Source: Mycolicibacterium nivoides
Lineage (GTDB): Bacteria > Actinomycetota > Actinomycetes > Mycobacteriales > Mycobacteriaceae
Reading direction: 5' to 3'
NCBI RefSeq assembly: GCF_003855255.1
Contig: NZ_CP034072.1
Location: forward strand, 1,240,001-1,304,000
Length of the DNA stretch: 64,000 nt
Shown: in pieces, positions 29,995 through 37,875 of the stretch
Layout: every line of letters starts with the position of its first letter
Numbering within the stretch: position 1 is the first letter of the stretch
Translations under genes and position numbers: made by a program
The notes under the pieces: model-generated
What the model saw: the letters and a program-made list of their open reading frames with translations, nothing else
Told to the model about the DNA's origin: nothing
Databases searched by the model: none

Positions 29995-30067
29995 TATGTT
30001 CTACCCGAAGCTCCGGCGCCCAGCCCTTCCAAGGTCAGGGCGCCGGTGCCGCTGACAACTCTGACCC
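29995..30067 (+). promoter_or_regulatory. Possible promoter -10 and structured leader of the liv operon
   Basis: TATGTT at 29995-30000 is a fair -10 box; no convincing -35 is seen. Shortly after it, CCGGCGCCC (30013-30021) pairs perfectly with GGGCGCCGG (30038-30046). In addition GGTCAG (30033-30038) is complementary to CTGACC (30061-30066), which abuts the GGAGG ribosome site at 30068-30072. The two pairings share G30038, so they may compete. Confidence 0.4.
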
Positions 30068-30078
30068 GGAGGTGAAGC

Positions 30079-31290
30079 GTGCGCGGTCGCGTGGCACGGA
30101 AAGCATTTGCTCTCGGAAGTGCGGGTGTGGTTGCCCTGGCGATTGCCGGCTGTAACCAATCCTCGCCGGAAGGCGAGGCATCGCAGACCAATTTGAAGAT
30201 CGTCGAGAAGGTCCAGATCGACGAGAACGGTGCTGAGGTCAAGGCGGCCGAGGGCGTCACCCCGGCCGATCCCGCCGGCGATGGGAAGGCCACCTGCCCG
30301 CCGGTGATGATCGGCATGATGGGTGCGCTCAACGGTCCGGACGCCGCGCTGGGCATCAATATCAAGAACGGCGTGCAGCTCGCGATCGACAAGCACAACG
30401 CCGCCAACTCAGGCTGCCAGGTGCAGCTCAAGAGCTTTGACACCGAAGGTGATCCGCAGAAGGCGACCGGTGTGGCGCCGCAGATCGTCGACGAGGCGTT
30501 CATCGTCGGCCTGATCGGGCCCGCGTTCTCCGGGGAGACCAAGGCCACCGGCGACGTGTTCAACCAGGCCGGTCTGGTCGCGGCCACCGCATCGGCCACC
30601 AACGTCACGTTGAGCGAGAACGGGTGGAAGACGTTCTTCCGCGGCCTGGCCAACGACGGCGTCCAGGGGCCCTCGGTGGCCAACTACCTCAAGAACACGC
30701 TGGGCAACAAGAAGGTGTGCGTGGTCGACGACAGCACCGACTATGGGCTCGGGCTGGCCGAGGCGGTGCGGGAAACCCTTGGCCCGGTTGCGGATTCGTC
30801 ATGCAACATCTCGGTGAAGAAGGGTGACAAGGAGTTCTCCGCCGCGGTCACCCAGATCAAGGGAGCAGCTCCGGATTCGGTGTTCTACAGCGGCTACTAC
30901 TCCGAGGCCGCGCCGTTCGTCCAGCAGCTCAAGGACGGCGGCGTGACGGCGACCTTCGTCAGCGCCGACGGCACCAAGGACCAGCAGTTCGTCGACCAGG
31001 CCGGTGAGTCGTCGAAGGGCGCGTTGCTGTCCTGCCCGTGCGGTCCGGCCACCGGGACGTTCGCCGACGAGTACACCCAGAAGTTCGGCCAGGCCCCCGG
31101 CACCTACAGCACCGAGGGCTATGACCTGGGCACCATCCTGCTCAAGGGCATCGACTCCGGTGCCATCACCCGGCCGGCACTGCTCGACTTCGTCCGCAAG
31201 TACGAGGGCCAGGGTGTCGCCCGTAAGTACCAGTGGACCGACAAGGGTGAGCTCACCACCACTCTGATCTGGATGTACGAAGTCAAGTAG
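30079..31290 (+). CDS. livJ: Branched-chain amino-acid-type ABC transporter substrate-binding lipoprotein
   Basis: 403 residues. The N-terminal signal ends in the lipobox LAIAGC (Cys about residue 25), so the mature protein is a membrane-anchored lipoprotein. After a linker of about 50 residues comes a type I periplasmic-binding fold of the LivJ family (IGMMGALNGPDAALG, IKNGVQLAID, IGPAFSGETKATG, GYYSEAAPFVQQL). GTG 30079 is the start, with GGAGG six bases upstream. It is the first gene of a liv operon but is separated from livH by a strong hairpin, which should leave it expressed above the membrane parts. The family binds branched-chain or other amino acids, amides or urea; the exact ligand cannot be read from the sequence. 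Confidence 0.9.
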   Translation: MRGRVARKAFALGSAGVVALAIAGCNQSSPEGEASQTNLKIVEKVQIDENGAEVKAAEGVTPADPAGDGKATCPPVMIGMMGALNGPDAALGINIKNGVQLAIDKHNAANSGCQVQLKSFDTEGDPQKATGVAPQIVDEAFIVGLIGPAFSGETKATGDVFNQAGLVAATASATNVTLSENGWKTFFRGLANDGVQGPSVANYLKNTLGNKKVCVVDDSTDYGLGLAEAVRETLGPVADSSCNISVKKGDKEFSAAVTQIKGAAPDSVFYSGYYSEAAPFVQQLKDGGVTATFVSADGTKDQQFVDQAGESSKGALLSCPCGPATGTFADEYTQKFGQAPGTYSTEGYDLGTILLKGIDSGAITRPALLDFVRKYEGQGVARKYQWTDKGELTTTLIWMYEVK

Positions 31291-31298
31291 CCACGAGA

Positions 31299-31341
31299 CG
31301 AAACGCGTCCGAGACCGTCACCAGGACTCGGACGCGTTTCG
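31299..31341 (+). terminator. Strong hairpin between livJ and livH
   Basis: CGAAACGCGTCCGAG and CTCGGACGCGTTTCG form a perfect 15-bp stem with a 13-base loop nine bases after the livJ stop and before livH, on the same strand. It is probably a partial terminator or a 3'-end stabiliser that sets the ratio of binding protein to permease. Confidence 0.75.
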
Positions 31342-31374
31342 TTACACACCACTTCAGTCAGGAGCCGCCACCGG

Positions 31375-32412
31375 ATGATCTACCAGTGCGTCGAGCAGTC
31401 CGCCTGCCTGGCATCCAACATCAGTTTCAACCTGGATGGCCTGCGAGACGGCTTCTGGCAGTTGACGATCGACGGCCTGTCCTGGGGCGCGATCTACGCG
31501 CTGGTGGCGGTGGGCTACACCCTGGTCTTCGGTGTGCTGCGCCTGATCAACTTCGCCCATTCCGAGATCTTCATGCTGGGCATGTTCGGCGCCTACTTCT
31601 GTCTGGACGTCATTCTCGGTTTCGCCCCGAGCGGCAACGCCTACAACAAGGGCGTCGCGCTGACAGTGCTGTATCTCGGGATCGCCATGCTGTTCGCGAT
31701 GTTGGTCTCGGGATCGGCGGCGGTCGGTCTGGAACTGATCGCCTACCGGCCGCTGCGAAAACGCAATGCCCGCGCGCTGACCTTCCTCATCACCGCCATC
31801 GGTATGTCGTTCGTACTGCAGGAGTTCGTGCACTTCGTGTTGCCGAAGCTCCTGAAGGGCTACGGCGGGAGTAACGCTCAACAACCCATCGTCCTGGTCC
31901 AGCCGAAAGCGCAGTTCACGATCTTCGGCGCCACGGTGTCGAACGTGACGCTGGTGATCGTGGGCGCCGCCCTGGTACTCGCCGTGCTCACCGACATCGC
32001 GATCAACCGAACCAAGTTCGGCCGCGGCATCCGGGCCGTCGCGCAGGACCCGACCACCGCGACGCTGATGGGTGTCTCCCGGGAACGCATCATCATGCGG
32101 ACCTTCCTGATCGGCGGTCTGCTGGCGGGTGCGGCAGCGCTGCTCTACACGTTGAAGGTTCCGCAGGGCATCATCTATTCCGGCGGATTCCTGCTCGGCA
32201 TCAAGGCATTCTCGGCGGCGGTGCTCGGCGGCATCGGTAATCTTCGCGGCGCTCTGCTGGGCGGTCTGCTGCTGGGCATCATGGAGAACTACGGGCAGGC
32301 GGTCTTCGGAACGCAGTGGCGTGACGTCGTGGCATTCGTTCTGCTGGTGCTGGTCCTGCTGTTCCGGCCGACCGGCATACTCGGTGAGAGCCTCGGGAAG
32401 GCGCGGGTATGA
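31375..32412 (+). CDS. livH: Branched-chain amino-acid-type ABC transporter permease LivH
   Basis: 345 residues with about eight hydrophobic segments. LivH landmarks are visible: DGLSWGAIYALVAVGYTLVFG near residue 34, INFAHSEIFMLG, RPLRKRNA, and GRGIRAVAQDPTTATLMGV as the cytoplasmic loop that meets the ATPase. It forms the translocation channel with LivM. Its TGA overlaps the livM ATG (ATGA). The first 30 residues, with three cysteines, precede the usual LivH start and may be periplasmic. Confidence 0.93.
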   Translation: MIYQCVEQSACLASNISFNLDGLRDGFWQLTIDGLSWGAIYALVAVGYTLVFGVLRLINFAHSEIFMLGMFGAYFCLDVILGFAPSGNAYNKGVALTVLYLGIAMLFAMLVSGSAAVGLELIAYRPLRKRNARALTFLITAIGMSFVLQEFVHFVLPKLLKGYGGSNAQQPIVLVQPKAQFTIFGATVSNVTLVIVGAALVLAVLTDIAINRTKFGRGIRAVAQDPTTATLMGVSRERIIMRTFLIGGLLAGAAALLYTLKVPQGIIYSGGFLLGIKAFSAAVLGGIGNLRGALLGGLLLGIMENYGQAVFGTQWRDVVAFVLLVLVLLFRPTGILGESLGKARV

Positions 32413-33611
32413 GCGAGCATCACGGTTCAGAGTCCGCCGGGTCGGTGACCAAGACGCTGCTGGCCCCCGGCGACGCGATTCGCGACTCGTGGTCCAGCCT
32501 GCCGCGGGCGGCCAAATGGCTTGTCGGGGTGATGGGTTTCGGACTGCTGGCCCTGCTGCCGTTGTTCACGCCCAGCTTCCTCAACACCACCGGCATCAGT
32601 TTCGGCGGCACCATGGCCCAGTTCGCGATGGTCGCCATCATCGCGATCGGGCTCAACGTCGTCGTCGGGCAGGCCGGCCTCCTCGACCTCGGTTACGTGG
32701 GTTTCTACGCGGTCGGCGCCTACACGGTCGCGCTGCTGACCAGCCCCGACAGTCCGTGGAACAAGGTGGGGCCCGACGGGTTCTTCAGCAAGGACTGGGC
32801 CTGGCTGTCGTGTGTGCCGCTGGCGATGGCGGTCACCGCGCTGGCCGGGCTGATCCTGGGAACGCCCACTCTGCGGTTGCGCGGAGACTATCTGGCCATC
32901 GTCACTCTCGGATTCGGCGAGATCATCCGTCTGCTGGCCGACAACCTGTCCGACATCACCAACGGTTCGCGTGGACTCAACCAGGTCGCGTACCCACGGC
33001 TGGGGGAGAGCGAGCAGCTGCCCAACGGGGTGTTCTCCAGCGGCAACTCGGCCGGTGAGGCGAACTACGGCACCTGGTGGTTCTGGCTGGGCCTGATCCT
33101 GATGGTCGGCATCCTCCTGTTGGTGGGCAACCTGGAGCGCAGCCGGGTCGGGCGCGCCTGGGTGGCGGTCCGCGAGGACGAGGACGCCGCAGAGGTGATG
33201 GGCGTCAACACCTTCCGGTTCAAGCTGTGGGCGTTCGTGATCGGCGCCGCGATCGGCGGCCTCTCGGGCGCGCTCTACGCCGGTCAGGTTCAGTACGTGG
33301 CTCCGCCGACGTTCAACATCATCAACTCGATGTTGTTCCTGTGTGCGGTGGTGCTCGGCGGGCAGGGCAATAAGCTCGGCGTCATCTTCGGCGCCTTCAT
33401 CGTCGTGTATCTGCCCAACCGGCTCCTGGGAGTCGAGTTCCTCGGGATCAACCTCGGTGACCTCAAGTACCTCTTCTTCGGTTTGGCGCTGGTGGTACTG
33501 ATGATCTTCCGGCCACAAGGTCTTTTCCCGGTACGCCAGCAGCTGTTGACGTACGGCAGATCGGCTCGACAATTGTTGCGCGGCAACACGGACAAGGAGC
33601 CGGTGGGATGA
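32409..33611 (+). CDS. livM: Branched-chain amino-acid-type ABC transporter permease LivM
   Basis: 400 residues. A hydrophilic N-terminus of about 35 residues is followed by about ten membrane segments. LivM motifs include [26 protein letters not shown] and [20 protein letters not shown] (the ATPase-contact loop). A Ser/Gly/Asn-rich stretch near residues 190-215 is probably an outer loop. It overlaps livH and livG by four bases each, so translation is coupled across the operon. Confidence 0.93.
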   Translation: MSEHHGSESAGSVTKTLLAPGDAIRDSWSSLPRAAKWLVGVMGFGLLALLPLFTPSFLNTTGISFGGTMAQFAMVAIIAIGLNVVVGQAGLLDLGYVGFYAVGAYTVALLTSPDSPWNKVGPDGFFSKDWAWLSCVPLAMAVTALAGLILGTPTLRLRGDYLAIVTLGFGEIIRLLADNLSDITNGSRGLNQVAYPRLGESEQLPNGVFSSGNSAGEANYGTWWFWLGLILMVGILLLVGNLERSRVGRAWVAVREDEDAAEVMGVNTFRFKLWAFVIGAAIGGLSGALYAGQVQYVAPPTFNIINSMLFLCAVVLGGQGNKLGVIFGAFIVVYLPNRLLGVEFLGINLGDLKYLFFGLALVVLMIFRPQGLFPVRQQLLTYGRSARQLLRGNTDKEPVG

Positions 33612-34462
33612 GCGAGCCCATGCCCGGCGTGACCGAGAGCGTCGAGGAACTGGCGGGTGTACACCGCGAGATCCAGGCTGCCGAGGGCGAGGTCCTTTTG
33701 GAGACCAGGGATCTCACTGTCAAGTTCGGTGGCCTCGTCGCCCTGGACTCGGTCAGCTTCAACATCCGCCGCGGCGAGATCCTCGGTCTGATCGGGCCCA
33801 ACGGTGCGGGCAAGACCACCTGCTTCAACGCGATCACCGGTGTCTACCGGCCCAGCTCGGGATCGGTCATCTTCGACGGCGCGCCGCTGGGCCGGATCAA
33901 GCGTCACCAGATCACGCGGCGTGGCATCGCCCGTACGTTCCAGAACATCCGGCTCTTCGGCGAGATGACCGCGCTGGAGAACGTCATGGTGGGCACCGAT
34001 GCGCGGCACAAGACGTCGGTGCCCGGGGCCCTCGTGCGTTCCCCTCGGCACCGTCGCGAGGAACGGTCGGCGATCGAACGCGCCGCGGCCCTGCTGCACT
34101 TCGTGGGGATCGCCCACCGCGGCGAGGAGAAGGCCAAGAATCTGCCCTACGGTGACCAGCGCCGCCTCGAGATCGCCCGCGCACTGGCCACCGAGCCCAA
34201 GCTGTTGTGCCTGGACGAGCCTGCCGCCGGATTCAATCCCGCCGAGAAGGCGTCACTGATCGAGCTGATCCGCAAGATCCGCGACGACGGCTACACCGTG
34301 CTGTTGATCGAGCACGACATGCGTCTGGTGATGGGCGTGACCGACCGCATCGTGGTGCTGGAATTCGGCCGCAAGATCGCCGACGGACTGCCACACGAAA
34401 TTCGCGAGGACCCGAAGGTCATCGCCGCCTATCTGGGGGTACCCGATGACGAGCTCGGTTGA
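33608..34462 (+). CDS. livG: ABC transporter ATP-binding protein LivG
   Basis: 284 residues. Walker [10 protein letters not shown] (about 62-70), Q-loop in [13 protein letters not shown], signature [15 protein letters not shown], Walker [11 protein letters not shown] and the H-loop in LIEHDM are all present. The LivG-specific C-terminus ending in the AAYLG motif is intact. The N-terminal 35 residues are longer than in most LivG proteins. Overlaps livM by four bases and livF by 17. Confidence 0.93.
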   Translation: MSEPMPGVTESVEELAGVHREIQAAEGEVLLETRDLTVKFGGLVALDSVSFNIRRGEILGLIGPNGAGKTTCFNAITGVYRPSSGSVIFDGAPLGRIKRHQITRRGIARTFQNIRLFGEMTALENVMVGTDARHKTSVPGALVRSPRHRREERSAIERAAALLHFVGIAHRGEEKAKNLPYGDQRRLEIARALATEPKLLCLDEPAAGFNPAEKASLIELIRKIRDDGYTVLLIEHDMRLVMGVTDRIVVLEFGRKIADGLPHEIREDPKVIAAYLGVPDDELG

Positions 34463-35192
34463 GACCAGCCGACCGGTGCTGCTCGAGGTGCGCGACGTGG
34501 TGGTGCACTACGGCCGGATCAAGGCGTTGCACGGGGTTTCGCTGGTGGTGCACGAGGGGGAGTTGGTCACGCTGCTGGGCTCCAACGGGGCCGGTAAGAC
34601 CACGATGATGCGCGCGATCTCCGGTCTGCGGCCGCTGAGCTCGGGTTCGGTCTGGTTCGAGGGCCGTGACATCTCCCGGGTGAAAGCACACCAGCGCGTG
34701 ATCGACGGGCTGATCCAGGCTCCGGAGGGGCGCGGAGTGTTCCCCGGCATGACGGTGCTGGAGAACCTCGAGATGGGTTGCTATGGACGCAAATTCGCGT
34801 CCCGTGCGGAGCATGACGAGCGGTTGGACTGGGTGTTCACGACCTTCCCGAGGCTGGCCGAGCGGCGCAGCCAGGTCGGCGGCACCCTCTCCGGCGGGGA
34901 GCAGCAGATGCTGGCCATCGGCCGGGCACTCATGTCCCGGCCCAGGGTGCTGCTGCTCGACGAGCCGTCGATGGGACTGGCGCCGATGGTGATCTCGCAG
35001 ATCTTCAAGATCATCTCCGAGATCAACACCCAGGGCACCACGGTGCTGCTGGTCGAACAGAACGCCCAACAGGCGCTGAGCCGGTCCGACCGCGCCTACA
35101 TCCTGGAGACGGGCAATGTCACCCGCACCGGTGATGCGCGGGAACTGTTGGCAGACGATAGCATTCGCGCTGCCTACCTCGGTGTCGCGTAG
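34446..35192 (+). CDS. livF: ABC transporter ATP-binding protein LivF
   Basis: 248 residues. Walker A GSNGAGKTT, signature LSGGEQQMLAIGRAL, Walker B VLLLDEPSMGL and the H-loop region LVEQNAQQAL are intact. It is the second ATPase of the transporter and the last gene of the operon; ATG 34446 lies inside the livG 3' end. No clear terminator follows, only the structured element at 35218-35273. Confidence 0.93.
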   Translation: MTSSVETSRPVLLEVRDVVVHYGRIKALHGVSLVVHEGELVTLLGSNGAGKTTMMRAISGLRPLSSGSVWFEGRDISRVKAHQRVIDGLIQAPEGRGVFPGMTVLENLEMGCYGRKFASRAEHDERLDWVFTTFPRLAERRSQVGGTLSGGEQQMLAIGRALMSRPRVLLLDEPSMGLAPMVISQIFKIISEINTQGTTVLLVEQNAQQALSRSDRAYILETGNVTRTGDARELLADDSIRAAYLGVA

Positions 35193-35217
35193 CCGGCCCG
35201 GTATTCCCCCGCACCGC

Positions 35218-35273
35218 GAGCGTGCGTGACTGCCGGCGACACGCCGCGCAAAGGGCCACAATTGCGCACGCTC
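35218..35273. repeat. Structured palindromic intergenic element
   Basis: Outer arms GAGCGTGCG (35218-35226) and CGCACGCTC (35265-35273) enclose an inner hairpin CGGCG-ACA-CGCCG (35234-35246). It fills most of the gap after livF. I recall similar GAGCGTGCG-bounded elements in mycobacterial intergenic DNA but cannot verify this. It may also act as the liv terminator. Confidence 0.5.
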
Positions 35274-35292
35274 ACGGCACTCTGAGGTGGTG

Positions 35293-35619
35293 ATGGTAGG
35301 CAAATCGATCGCGCTGTTCGTCCTGGCCGCCATGCTGGAGATCGGCGGCGCCTGGCTGGTATGGCAGGGCGTGCGCGAGCACCGCGGCTGGATGTGGATG
35401 GGCGCCGGGGTGATCGCGCTCGGCGCCTACGGCTTCGTCGCGGCATTCCAGCCCGACGCCCACTTCGGCCGGGTCCTGGCCGCCTACGGTGGCGTGTTCA
35501 TCGCCGGTTCGTTGTTGTGGGGCATGGTGGCCGACGGCTTCCGGCCCGACCGCTGGGATGTCGCCGGAGCACTCGTGGCCCTCGTCGGCGTCGGGCTGAT
35601 CATGTACGCCCCGCGCTGA
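35293..35619 (+). CDS. UPF0060 (YnfA-like) small membrane protein
   Basis: 108 residues, four membrane segments, the usual size for UPF0060. Typical features are [14 protein letters not shown] at the first segment, [21 protein letters not shown], and [12 protein letters not shown] before the last helix. The family resembles small multidrug-resistance transporters, but its function is unproven. ATG 35293 is preferred (GAGG five bases upstream); two GTG codons at 35287 and 35290 are alternatives. It ends three bases before the converging gene's stop. Confidence 0.88.
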   Translation: MVGKSIALFVLAAMLEIGGAWLVWQGVREHRGWMWMGAGVIALGAYGFVAAFQPDAHFGRVLAAYGGVFIAGSLLWGMVADGFRPDRWDVAGALVALVGVGLIMYAPR

Positions 35620-35622
35620 TCG

Positions 35623-36510
35623 TCAGCCCAGATGGGCGCTGTCGTCGTCGAGGTCGTCGCGGCTCAGCCCCATCGGGGTCGCGGCGGGCACGTCGCCGGC
35701 TGCCACCACCTGCCGGGTGATCGGTGTCAGCACCCGGAACAAGGTGGTGACCTCGTCGTCGGTCAACGCGTCCAGCGCACCCAGGGCCAGGGCATCGGTC
35801 CGGTCCTCGACCACCTGCTTGACGTCTCGCCCGGCGTCGGTGAGCTCACCCTGGCCGTCGAGCCAGCCGCGCGAGCGCAATTGTTCGACGTAGCCCGCCC
35901 ACTGCTCGTCGTCGTAGTCGCGGCCGCGCATGATCATCTCGCGCGGCACCCGACCGGCGGCGGCGTGCAGCACATTGCATTCCCGTCCGCTGATCCCCTC
36001 GGCGACCAGTACGGCGATATGGCCGTCGCCGCGTTGCTCGCGCAGCAGGGTGACCGCATGCCAGAGCTTCGCGATCGGTTCCTCCGGCCAAGGCAGGGCC
36101 CGGTTGGCGGCGTAGAGCGGCCGGCCGTCCAGCGGCGCGGTGCGGGCCGCCTTCGCGGCCAGCTCGGCCGCGAGGCGGGTCGACTCGGAGTCGGTCACCC
36201 CGGAGCGACGCAGTGCCGCGACGGCCGACTCCGACCGCACCTGCAAAAGCTTTGCCGGACTTGCCTTGTCCCAGGCCGCGGGTAGCGCCCTGGCCACCCG
36301 CGCGATGGTGAAGTTGTAGAACGCCGCGGCGACGACTTCGGGCGGCACGATGCCCAGCGGCGCCGAGCGGGCGCCGAAGTAGCCCATCCAGAAGCCGGGA
36401 TAGCCCAATTCCGCGAACGCCGCGAGCGACTCCGGGGCGAAGTAGGTGACCCCGTGTACCGGCTCCAGCCGGTCGAAGAAACGCCGTGCCAATTCCGGAG
36501 TACGACCCAT
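35623..36510 (-). CDS. SCO6745 family protein (unknown function)
   Basis: 295 residues, no signal or membrane segment. Features of the actinobacterial SCO6745 family are visible: ARRFFDRLEPVHGVTYFAPE at the N-terminus, GYPGFWMGYFGARSAPLG, and a later winged-helix-like part (LVAEGISGRECNVLHAAAG, ending with RGWLDGQGELTDAGRDVK) reminiscent of MarR-type regulators. No biochemical role is known to me. It lies eight bases downstream of the gluconate repressor on the same strand, so it may be co-transcribed with it. Confidence 0.8.
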   Translation of the reverse strand: MGRTPELARRFFDRLEPVHGVTYFAPESLAAFAELGYPGFWMGYFGARSAPLGIVPPEVVAAAFYNFTIARVARALPAAWDKASPAKLLQVRSESAVAALRRSGVTDSESTRLAAELAAKAARTAPLDGRPLYAANRALPWPEEPIAKLWHAVTLLREQRGDGHIAVLVAEGISGRECNVLHAAAGRVPREMIMRGRDYDDEQWAGYVEQLRSRGWLDGQGELTDAGRDVKQVVEDRTDALALGALDALTDDEVTTLFRVLTPITRQVVAAGDVPAATPMGLSRDDLDDDSAHLG

Positions 36511-36518
36511 ACCGCTAG

Positions 36519-37235
36519 TTAAGCATCGGGACCGTTGCCGTCGATCACCGCGGTGGCGGCCTCGTCGATGATGGCCCGCATCGCCCGTTCTGCGCCGTCC
36601 TCGTCGCGTAGCCGGATCGCCCGGGCCACCTCGTCGTGCAACGCGATGGCGGCCGGGTTGGGGGAGTCCGGCATCAGGCCGTGCTGGGTGCGCCCGGCCA
36701 GGACCTCGGCCACCACGTCATTGAGCGCGCGGAACATCTCGTTGCCGCTGGCATCGAGGAGCGTCTGGTGGAAAACCTTGTCCGCCAACAAGTAAGCGTC
36801 GAGGTTGCCGGAACGGCCGTGCACCACCATGTCCGAAACCGCGGCGGCCAGGATCCGGCACTGATCCGGGTTGGCCCGCCGGGCGGCGAGTGCTGCGGCG
36901 GCCGGTTCGAAACCCCGCCGGAGTTCCGACAGCGACGCCAGCAGCGCGGCGCGGTCGCCCGCCTGCAAGCGCCAGCGAATCAGCCTGGGGTCGAACACAT
37001 TCCATTTACGCGCGGGCTGGACGGTGATCCCCACCCGGCGTCGTGATTCCACCATGCCCATCGATTCCAGGACCCGGATCACCTCCCGCGCGACACTGCG
37101 GGATACCTCGTGCTCGGTGCTGACCCGGTCCAGGGTCAGCACCTGCTCAGCCGCCAGCTCACCGGAGACGATGCCGGTGCCGAGCGCGGTCAGCAGGCTG
37201 GCATGCAGCGCACCGACGTTTGAAGGCGAGGACAC
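36519..37235 (-). CDS. GntR-family transcriptional regulator (FCD type), probable gluconate repressor
   Basis: 238 residues. The N-terminal winged helix (about 10-75: LDRVSTEHEVSRSVAREVIRVLESMGMVESRRRVG) is followed by an all-helical FCD ligand domain (about 95-225) with the metal-site pattern of Asp and His residues (FEPAAAALAARRAN, DKVFHQTLLDASGN, HDEVARAI). GTG 37235 is the start. It is divergent from gluconokinase and permease across 124 bp, the classic layout for a local repressor relieved by gluconate or its phosphate. The ligand is inferred from context only. Confidence 0.88.
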   Translation of the reverse strand: MSSPSNVGALHASLLTALGTGIVSGELAAEQVLTLDRVSTEHEVSRSVAREVIRVLESMGMVESRRRVGITVQPARKWNVFDPRLIRWRLQAGDRAALLASLSELRRGFEPAAAALAARRANPDQCRILAAAVSDMVVHGRSGNLDAYLLADKVFHQTLLDASGNEMFRALNDVVAEVLAGRTQHGLMPDSPNPAAIALHDEVARAIRLRDEDGAERAMRAIIDEAATAVIDGNGPDA

Positions 37236-37359
37236 GGTTACATCCTGTCATATCCGACATTGGGTGGTGAAAGATCAGATCTAATCGTGACCGTCTTGCA
37301 AACGTATGCCTTTTAAGTCATGCTGTGTGACGGCAGACACATATCTTGAGGGCGGATGT
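37236..37359. promoter_or_regulatory. Divergent gntR/gntK control region with candidate operators
   Basis: Two short inverted repeats are visible: AGATC-A-GATCT (37272-37282) and TGTGT-8 bases-ACACA (37324-37341). A possible gntK promoter is GTGACC, an 18-base spacer, then TTTTAA (about 37287-37316). GAGGG at 37348-37352 is the ribosome site of gntK. Which repeat the GntR protein binds is not known. Confidence 0.4.
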
Positions 37360-37875
37360 ATGGGTTCACCAGTCGTGGTCATGGGTGTATCGGGGTCGGG
37401 CAAGTCGACCGTCGGCGCCGCGTTGGCGCAGCGGATGCGGGTGCCGTTCGCCGATGCCGACGACTTTCACCCCGCGGCCAACATCGCCAAGATGTCCGCG
37501 GGCCACGCCCTCGACGACGACGATCGCTATCCGTGGCTGGAGTCGATCGGTGAGTGGCTCGCCAAGCACCACGACGGTGGCGTGATGAGCTGCTCGGCGC
37601 TCAAACACAAGTACCGCGACCAATTGCGGCGGCACTGCACCGATGTGGTGTTTCTGTTTCTGAGTGGCTCAGCCGAGGTGATCCGTCGGCGCCAGGCCAG
37701 TCGTCCCGGACATTTCATGCCGGCCGCCCTGCTGGACTCCCAATTCGCGACGCTGGAGCCGCTCGGCCCCGACGAGGTCGGCATCGCCATCGACGTAGAT
37801 CAGAGCATCGATGACATCGTCGATGAGTACATTGCCCAATCCGACACTGCGACAACAGAACAGGAGAACCGATGA
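37360..37875 (+). CDS. gntK: Gluconokinase
   Basis: 171 residues. Phosphorylates D-gluconate to 6-phosphogluconate with ATP. The P-loop GVSGSGKST lies near the N-terminus (about 9-17), followed by the family motifs FADADDFHPAANIAKM, GHALDDDDRYPWL, SCSALKHKYRDQLR, and RPGHFMPAALLDSQFATLE near the C-terminus. ATG 37360 is chosen because GAGGG is seven bases upstream and the P-loop then sits in its usual place; ATG 37306 would add 18 residues (with CC and C) unlike the family. The TGA overlaps the permease ATG. Confidence 0.94.
   Translation: MGSPVVVMGVSGSGKSTVGAALAQRMRVPFADADDFHPAANIAKMSAGHALDDDDRYPWLESIGEWLAKHHDGGVMSCSALKHKYRDQLRRHCTDVVFLFLSGSAEVIRRRQASRPGHFMPAALLDSQFATLEPLGPDEVGIAIDVDQSIDDIVDEYIAQSDTATTEQENR

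Noticed and set aside
37306..37359. Upstream ATG for gluconokinase
   Set aside because: It adds 18 residues with no counterpart in the family; a ribosome site and correct P-loop distance favour 37360.
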